DNA of 64,000 bases from Nocardia sp. alder85J. GTDB taxonomy: Bacteria; Actinomycetota; Actinomycetes; Mycobacteriales; Mycobacteriaceae. Of the stretch, positions 59,566 to 64,000 are shown in pieces. Location: NCBI RefSeq assembly GCF_020176955.2, contig NZ_JAIUCZ020000001.1:1054001-1118000 (forward strand). Direction: 5' to 3'. The stretch's first letter is position 1. Each line of letters begins with the position of its first letter. The translations under genes and the position numbers were made by a program. Below the pieces are notes generated by a model. The model ran no database searches. It saw only the letters and a list, made by a program, of their open reading frames with translations, and was not told where the DNA came from.

Positions 59566-60426
59566 TCACTCGTCGTCAGCGAGGGCCGATTCGTGCCACC
59601 GCGAGAGCAGCAGCCGTTCCAGCACGACCACGACGGCGAACAGCGCCAGCGACACCACGCTGGCCATCACCACCGCCACGAACAGCTGCGGGGTGCGCAA
59701 CTGCACGGCGCTCTGCGTGATGATGTAGCCCAGCCCGCCCTGACCACCGCCGACCCCGGCCACGAACTCACCGACGATCGCGCCGATGACCGAGGACCCC
59801 GCGGCGATCCGCATGCCGGTCAGGATCGACGGCGAGGCGCCGGGCAGCCGCAGCGAGAACAGCGTGACCCGCGGCGGCGCCCCGGCCATGGTGTAGAGCT
59901 GCACCAGATTCCGGTCGATCGACTTCAGCCCGTGCAGGGTGTTCGCCGCCACCGGGAACAGCGCGATCATCGCGCCCACCAGCATGTTGGTGGTCTGCCC
60001 CGCGCCGATCCAGACGACGAACAGCGGCGCGATCGCCACGATCGGAATCGTCTGCAACACGATGAGATACGGATAGAAACCGCGCTCGGTCAGGCGCCAG
60101 CGCGACATCACCAGCGCGATCGCCACCCCGGCGACCGTGGCCAGTCCGAAGGCCAGATAGGACTCCCGGACCGTCACCCAGGTGGGCTGCCAGATCGAGG
60201 TGCGTTCGTCCCAGAGGGTGTCCAGCAGCGTCCGCGGCGACGGCAGCATGTACGACGGAATGTCGAACACTCCGATGATCAACTGCCACAACGCGATTCC
60301 CAGCACGAACGCGCCGATCGGCGGCAGCAGCCGGCGGACCCGGCCGGTGAGCGTGACCGTCGTCCCGCTGCGGCGCTGCGGTGCGGCGCCGGCGACCGCG
60401 TGGAAGATGTTGTCGATGACCGTCAT
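59566..60426 (-). CDS. ABC transporter permease (NitT/TauT, Thi5-like importer)
   Basis: 286 residues, six membrane helices, with the EAA loop MAGAPPRVTLFSLRLPGASP that contacts the ATPase. The family imports sulfonates, nitrate, pyrimidine precursors and similar small compounds. The ATG overlaps the ATPase stop (ATGA), placing it third in the operon binding protein - ATPase - permease. An N-terminal tail of about 30 basic residues precedes the first helix. Confidence 0.92.
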   Translation of the reverse strand: MTVIDNIFHAVAGAAPQRRSGTTVTLTGRVRRLLPPIGAFVLGIALWQLIIGVFDIPSYMLPSPRTLLDTLWDERTSIWQPTWVTVRESYLAFGLATVAGVAIALVMSRWRLTERGFYPYLIVLQTIPIVAIAPLFVVWIGAGQTTNMLVGAMIALFPVAANTLHGLKSIDRNLVQLYTMAGAPPRVTLFSLRLPGASPSILTGMRIAAGSSVIGAIVGEFVAGVGGGQGGLGYIITQSAVQLRTPQLFVAVVMASVVSLALFAVVVVLERLLLSRWHESALADDE

Positions 60427-61178
60427 TCGCGGAAACTCCCGAGCATGATCGAGATCTGCTGCTGGAGCGCGCGCAGCGCCGGTTCGTCGCGCTCGTGCCC
60501 GGGATCCACCGACGGCGGGCTGGGCGAGTCGATCACCTCGACGATGTGTCCCGGCCCGGTGTCCATGATGGCGATCCGGTGCCCCAGCGTGCAGGCCTCG
60601 TAGATGGAGTGGGTGATGAACAGGACGCTGAACCGCCTGTCCCGCCACAGTCGCAGCAGTTCGGCGCCCATCTTCTCCCGGGTGAACTCGTCCAGCGCGG
60701 CGAACGGCTCGTCCATGAGCAGCAGTTCCGGCTCGCTGGTCACCGAACGGGCCAGCGACGCACGCATTTTCATGCCACCGGACAGTTCCCGCGGATAGGA
60801 CTTCTGGAATCCGTCCAGCCCGACCATCCGGATCGCCTCGGCCGCCCGCGCCCGGCGTTCGGCGCGCGGCACCTTCTGGAGTTTGGCGATCACCTCCACA
60901 TTGGCCTGCACGGTGCGCCAGGCCAGCAGGGTCGGGTCCTGGAACACGTACGACAGCCGGTCGGTGTCGCGGGACATGGCGCCGGAGGTCGGCTCGGTCA
61001 GGCCCGCCGCCATCCGCAGCAGCGTGGTCTTCCCGCAGCCGGACGGCCCGACCAGCACCGTGATCTCGCCCCGCGCCACCTCCAGGTCGATCGGGGCGAG
61101 CGCACGGAAACCGTTGCCGTACACCTTGTCCGCGCCGGTGAACGACACCAGGGCGCGGGTCTGCGAGGTGACGGTCAT
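60423..61178 (-). CDS. ABC transporter ATP-binding protein
   Basis: 251 residues. Walker A is GPSGCGKTTLL, the Q-loop FQDPTLLAWRTV, the signature LSGGMKMRASLARS and Walker B LLLMDEPFAALDEFT, with the switch His in FITHSIYEA. It belongs to the TauB/SsuB/NrtD class. Its stop overlaps the permease start. No C-terminal regulatory domain is present, unlike the ATPase at the other end of the window. Confidence 0.93.
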   Translation of the reverse strand: MTVTSQTRALVSFTGADKVYGNGFRALAPIDLEVARGEITVLVGPSGCGKTTLLRMAAGLTEPTSGAMSRDTDRLSYVFQDPTLLAWRTVQANVEVIAKLQKVPRAERRARAAEAIRMVGLDGFQKSYPRELSGGMKMRASLARSVTSEPELLLMDEPFAALDEFTREKMGAELLRLWRDRRFSVLFITHSIYEACTLGHRIAIMDTGPGHIVEVIDSPSPPSVDPGHERDEPALRALQQQISIMLGSFRE

Positions 61179-61179
61179 G

Positions 61180-62229
61180 TCAGTACGATCCGCTCGGGGC
61201 CGCCGGCAGCGACGCCGGTGCGGCGACCGTCGGCAGCAGACTCGCGTCGTAGAGATCCGAGGTCGCGGGCGCCTTGGTGAGCTGGCCGAGCTTCTGCAAC
61301 TGGTCCAGCAGGGTCTTCCAGCGGTCCTCGGACATCGCGCCGAGCTGCTTCGCGCCGTCGCCGGCGGTCACGTACTTGCGCTGCTTGTCCCAGGCATACC
61401 AGATCGACTTGGCAGTCTGCTCGCTGTTCGCGGCGAGGATCGCCTTGTTGGCGTCGCCGGCGACGGTGACATCACCCATGTAGTCGTGCCAGCCGGTCAT
61501 GCTGGCCTGGAGGAACTTCTTCAGATCGTCCTTGTGCTGGTCGAAGTAGCTCTTGGAGGTGAACAGCACGTCGTTGTAGGGGTTGAAGCCGGAATCGGAG
61601 TACGGCGTGAAATTCACCGGGACACCGGATTCCTCGGCCTGGCGCACCTCGTTGGTGGGCCAGCCCTGCTGCAACAGCTTCGGATCCTTGAGGAAGTTCG
61701 CGATCGAACCCTGGTACTGCATGGTCTGCATCGGCACGCCGAGCTGCTTGTCCAGCCACACCGGGTACAGCGCGCCGGCCTGGCTCACCAGCGTGCGGCC
61801 CTTCATCTGGTCGAAGGAGGTGATGTTCTGATCGCTGTGCGACAGGATGCCGACCGGATTGTCCTGGTACAGCGCCGCGACCGCGACGATCGGAATGCCC
61901 TGCTGCTGCGCCTGCACGATGCCCGCGGCGTCGGTGTGGCCGATCTGCGCGCGGCCGGAGGCGACCAGCTGGGTGGCCGACACCTGCGGGCCGCCCGGTT
62001 GCAGGGTCACGTCCAGCCCGGCGTTCTTGTAGAGGTTCTCGGATTGCGCGGCGAAATACCCGCCGCCTTCAGGATCGGCATACCAGGGCAATATGACGGT
62101 CATTTTCCCGGCGCTCGCCGGAGAACTGGAGGAATTGTTGCTGCACGCTGTCGCGGACAGCGCCACGACGGCGGTGACGACCGCGATCGCCGCGCGCAGG
62201 AGACGCCGATGTGAACGTACCGAATGCAT
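61180..62229 (-). CDS. ABC transporter substrate-binding lipoprotein (NMT1/Thi5-like)
   Basis: 349 residues. A basic N-terminus (HSVRSHRRLLR), hydrophobic core and SATACS form a lipoprotein signal. The mature part begins KMTVILPWYADPEGGGYFAA, then ENLYKNAGLDVTLQPGG and a second lobe with GRTLVSQAGALYPVWLD. The NMT1/THI5-like family binds pyrimidine precursors, riboflavin-type or sulfonate compounds. An aromatic-rich pocket is hinted by WYADP, YF and YPVW. It ends one base before the ATPase start codon region, so all three transport genes form one operon. Confidence 0.92.
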   Translation of the reverse strand: MHSVRSHRRLLRAAIAVVTAVVALSATACSNNSSSSPASAGKMTVILPWYADPEGGGYFAAQSENLYKNAGLDVTLQPGGPQVSATQLVASGRAQIGHTDAAGIVQAQQQGIPIVAVAALYQDNPVGILSHSDQNITSFDQMKGRTLVSQAGALYPVWLDKQLGVPMQTMQYQGSIANFLKDPKLLQQGWPTNEVRQAEESGVPVNFTPYSDSGFNPYNDVLFTSKSYFDQHKDDLKKFLQASMTGWHDYMGDVTVAGDANKAILAANSEQTAKSIWYAWDKQRKYVTAGDGAKQLGAMSEDRWKTLLDQLQKLGQLTKAPATSDLYDASLLPTVAAPASLPAAPSGSY

Positions 62230-62280
62230 GGGCCGAGCCTTTTCTGAATAATGATTGGACGAAGTGCCGATCGTCGTCGA

Positions 62281-62985
62281 TCAGAACGATGGGTGATTTT
62301 CGCGGGTGAGTTCCGCGACTTCGGAGAGATGCCGCAACATGGCGATCCGCGCGGATTCCGGGTCGCGCTCGCGCACCGCGAGATAAATGCGCTGATGACC
62401 CTCGTGCGACAATTGCCGGGCCCGGGAGTCGGCATGCGACAGCGCCCGGGTCGAGGCGGTCCATTCGTTGGCCAGGGTGCCGAGCGCGACCAGCAGCCGG
62501 TTCTGTGACGCCTGAGCGATCAGCATGTGGAACTCGATGTCCAGTGCGATCGACTCCGCTCGGGACAGTGGGGTTCTCGTCTTCTCCAGCACGGTTTCCA
62601 GCGCCAGCAGCGTGGCGCCGGTGATCCGGGCGGCGGCCAGTTCGGCGAACTTCGGTTCGATCGTCTCGCGCAGTTCGGCGACATCGCGCAGGGTCCGCTC
62701 GGCGGCGGAGATGCGCTCGTAGAGGTCGGTGGCCCTCGCGCCGGGCTCGGCCACCACCGTGCCCCGGCCGGGTCGCCGGACCACCATGTTCTTGACCTCG
62801 AGCTCGTGCATCGCCTCCCGCAGCGAGGTGCGGGACACGTTGAGCGACAACGCCAATTCGCGCTCCGAGGGCAGCCTGGCGCCCGGGGCGAGCTCACCGC
62901 TCGAGATCTGCCGCTCGAAGTGCGCGACGATCTCCGCGCCGACCGAGGCGGTGCGACGACCCAGCGCGGGCTGTTGCGGAACCAT
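62281..62985 (-). CDS. GntR-family regulator with FCD ligand domain
   Basis: 234 residues. The HTH is ISSGELAPGARLPSERELAL, then LNVSRTSLREAMHELEVKNM with the VVRRPGRGTVV wing. The FCD domain (LYERISAAERTLRDVAELRE, DIEFHMLIAQASQNRLLV) holds metal-binding His residues used by FadR/VanR-type sensors. It is 50 bases upstream of the binding-protein gene in the same direction and divergent from the LLM oxidoreductase, so it sits where it can control both arms. GGAGGTG before the ATG marks the start. Confidence 0.92.
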   Translation of the reverse strand: MVPQQPALGRRTASVGAEIVAHFERQISSGELAPGARLPSERELALSLNVSRTSLREAMHELEVKNMVVRRPGRGTVVAEPGARATDLYERISAAERTLRDVAELRETIEPKFAELAAARITGATLLALETVLEKTRTPLSRAESIALDIEFHMLIAQASQNRLLVALGTLANEWTASTRALSHADSRARQLSHEGHQRIYLAVRERDPESARIAMLRHLSEVAELTRENHPSF

Positions 62986-62998
62986 GGACACCTCCACT

Positions 62999-63018
62999 TG
63001 GTCTGACCGGTCCGACCA
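62999..63018. promoter_or_regulatory. GntR operator: TGGTCTGACC-GGTCCGACCA
   Basis: A 20-bp palindrome with one mismatch, lying 14 bases before the GntR ATG. It contains two GTC-N-GAC units (63001-63007 and 63010-63016), the known half-pattern of VanR/FadR-type GntR proteins (TnGTCnGACnA-like). Confidence 0.7.
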
Positions 63019-63141
63019 TCCGACGCCCCGATCGTATGACCACGGATGTCCGTTTCGCGCGTCCGGAGCCGTGATGCAACACGTTTTTAGCGTCGGCAAT
63101 GATCCCGTAACACAAGCCGTTCCGGCGCACCCGGAAAACTT

Positions 63142-63150
63142 GTCAGACAT
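63142..63150. promoter_or_regulatory. Second GntR-type site, TGTC-A-GACA
   Basis: A third GTC-N-GAC unit (63143-63149) 42 bases before the LLM oxidoreductase start. TTGTCA could also be a -35 element, so GntR binding here would block transcription of the oxidoreductase. Confidence 0.5.
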
Positions 63151-63191
63151 GTGTTAGCGTCGCTGACGAGTATTTCTCGAGAGGCGCGTGT

Positions 63192-64000
63192 ATGACCATC
63201 GAATCCCGCGACCCCGCAACGTCGCACGAATCACGACTGCCGATCGGCCTGCTGTATCAGATGTGGGAGACCCCGGACATCTCGACGGCGCAACTGGTCG
63301 AACGGGCCCTGGACGATTTCCGGCTCGCCGCCGAACTCGGCTTCGGATCCGTCTGGGTGGGCGAGCACCATTACGTGCGGCACGGCAACCGATTCTTCGG
63401 CCGCATCCCGCATCCGGAGATGCTGCTCACCCGGGCCGCCGCCGAAATTCCGGGCATGCGTTTCGGCACCGGGGTGAAGGTGCTGCCGGACCTGCCCGCG
63501 GCCCGCGCCGCGGAGGAGATGTGCATGCTCGATCTGCTCTCCGGCGGCCGCGCCGATTTCGGCCTGGGCCAGGGCACCGGCCACCAGGGCGAGGAACGGG
63601 TGCGCCGGCAGCAGCGGTACCGCGACTGCGTCGACGACATCCTCCGGCTGCTCGACGGCGACCCCGATTCCGGGCTGCCGACCCTGACCTTCGACGACGG
63701 CGCCCGGGTGCGCGCCAACATGTGGGCCGCCTGCCGCGATCCGGAGTCGGTCCGGCACGCCGCCCGCCACGGGCTCAATTACGTGGTGGGACAGGCGGAG
63801 AACGCGCATTCGCAGGCCGATCACATCCGGCTCTACCGCGACGCCGGCGGCACCGGCTCGGTGCGCGGGGTGCGCGCGGTGCACATCGCCGACACCAGGG
63901 ACCGGGCGCTGGCGGAGTTCGCCCCGGCCTTCGAGCTGTACGGCCCGATGATCGCCGGTCCGGACGCGCGCTACACCCGCGACGCCGTCGCCGCGGGCTA
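63192..64000 (+). CDS. LLM-class flavin-dependent oxidoreductase (3' end cut by window)
   Basis: The visible 269 residues start MTIESRDPATSHESRLPIGL, then LYQMWETPDISTAQLVERAL, VWVGEHHYVRHGNRFF, GTGVKVLPDLPAARAAEEMC and DLLSGGRADFGLGQGTGH. This is the luciferase-like monooxygenase fold; the frame runs on without a stop. Such enzymes oxidise or cleave small organic compounds with reduced FMN or F420. GAGAGG precedes the ATG. It is divergent from the GntR gene and probably performs the oxidative step for the compound imported by the neighbouring ABC system. Confidence 0.85.
   Translation, partial: MTIESRDPATSHESRLPIGLLYQMWETPDISTAQLVERALDDFRLAAELGFGSVWVGEHHYVRHGNRFFGRIPHPEMLLTRAAAEIPGMRFGTGVKVLPDLPAARAAEEMCMLDLLSGGRADFGLGQGTGHQGEERVRRQQRYRDCVDDILRLLDGDPDSGLPTLTFDDGARVRANMWAACRDPESVRHAARHGLNYVVGQAENAHSQADHIRLYRDAGGTGSVRGVRAVHIADTRDRALAEFAPAFELYGPMIAGPDARYTRDAVAAG

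Noticed and set aside
1..64000. tRNA, rRNA, CRISPR, insertion-sequence transposases and replication origin
   Set aside because: No cloverleaf with a GTTCGA-type arm and CCA-side stem, no rRNA core, no repeat-spacer array, no DDE transposase and no DnaA-box cluster were recognised by eye. A tool-based scan could still find a small RNA.

Overview
The window is about 64 kb of very GC-rich DNA with strong G/C preference at third codon positions, frequent GTG starts and many overlapping start/stop codons (ATGA, GTGA, TGATG). The gene content (fused HadA/HadB-type dehydratase, LytR-CpsA-Psr protein, Ag85-like esterase, DUF2599 lipoprotein, DUF4185 protein, LigC-like ATP-dependent ligase, a very high number of TetR regulators) points to a mycolic-acid actinomycete, most likely Nocardia or a close relative. 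This is inferred from family content; no rRNA or tRNA gene is visible to confirm it. The window starts inside an antiporter gene and ends inside a flavin-dependent oxidoreductase gene.

Layout. 1-9 kb: cation/proton antiporter with a C-terminal UBP-type zinc finger, a free-standing NRPS condensation-domain protein, a TetR regulator, an MgtC/SapB membrane protein and a NitT/TauT-type ABC importer (fused double permease plus ATPase) without a binding protein. 9-10 kb: an ADP-ribosyltransferase-like orphan. 10.2-15.7 kb: a tight four-gene minus-strand operon (cysteine desulfurase-like enzyme, a protein with a C-terminal heavy-metal domain, a type III PLP decarboxylase, and a cysteine-synthase/rhodanese fusion). 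All three junctions overlap, and this is the best candidate for an undescribed pathway. 16-22 kb: membrane protein, DUF2599 lipoprotein, tandem TerD protein, a HAD-like protein lacking its catalytic Asp, and a delta-60 repeat protein followed by a clear terminator.

22-26.4 kb: regulator/enzyme pairs (methyltransferase-DUF2218 facing TetR; HxlR facing an alpha/beta hydrolase with a Cys nucleophile) and an LLM oxidoreductase-DUF1330 pair. 26.6-37.5 kb: ATP-dependent DNA ligase, LCP protein, TetR, a LexA paralogue, a GT39-type glycosyltransferase, a secreted esterase, a secreted GH1 glucosidase and an MFS transporter. Several of these serve the cell envelope or work outside the cell. 37.5-42 kb: CGNR regulator facing the MFS gene across a 23-bp palindrome, DUF4185 protein, HadAB-like dehydratase and a TPR-like protein.

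42-46 kb is an accessory patch: a MerR/cysteine-rich-protein pair with a textbook MerR operator, the 3' remnant of a peptide deformylase gene, and a tyrosine recombinase. 45.7-57.6 kb is a string of regulator/target pairs (XRE/SDR, TetR-MFS, TetR/SDR, TetR/HugZ-like, MarR/SnoaL-like, TetR/SDR), many with readable palindromes in the shared promoter, plus a LysR gene relic.

57.6-64 kb is a catabolic cluster: ABC importer (binding protein, ATPase, permease), creatininase-family amidohydrolase, acetamidase/formamidase and an LLM monooxygenase. A GntR/FCD regulator sits between the two arms with GTC-N-GAC operator-like sites. The likely logic is import of a small nitrogenous compound, flavin-dependent oxidation, then amide hydrolysis; the substrate cannot be read from the sequence.
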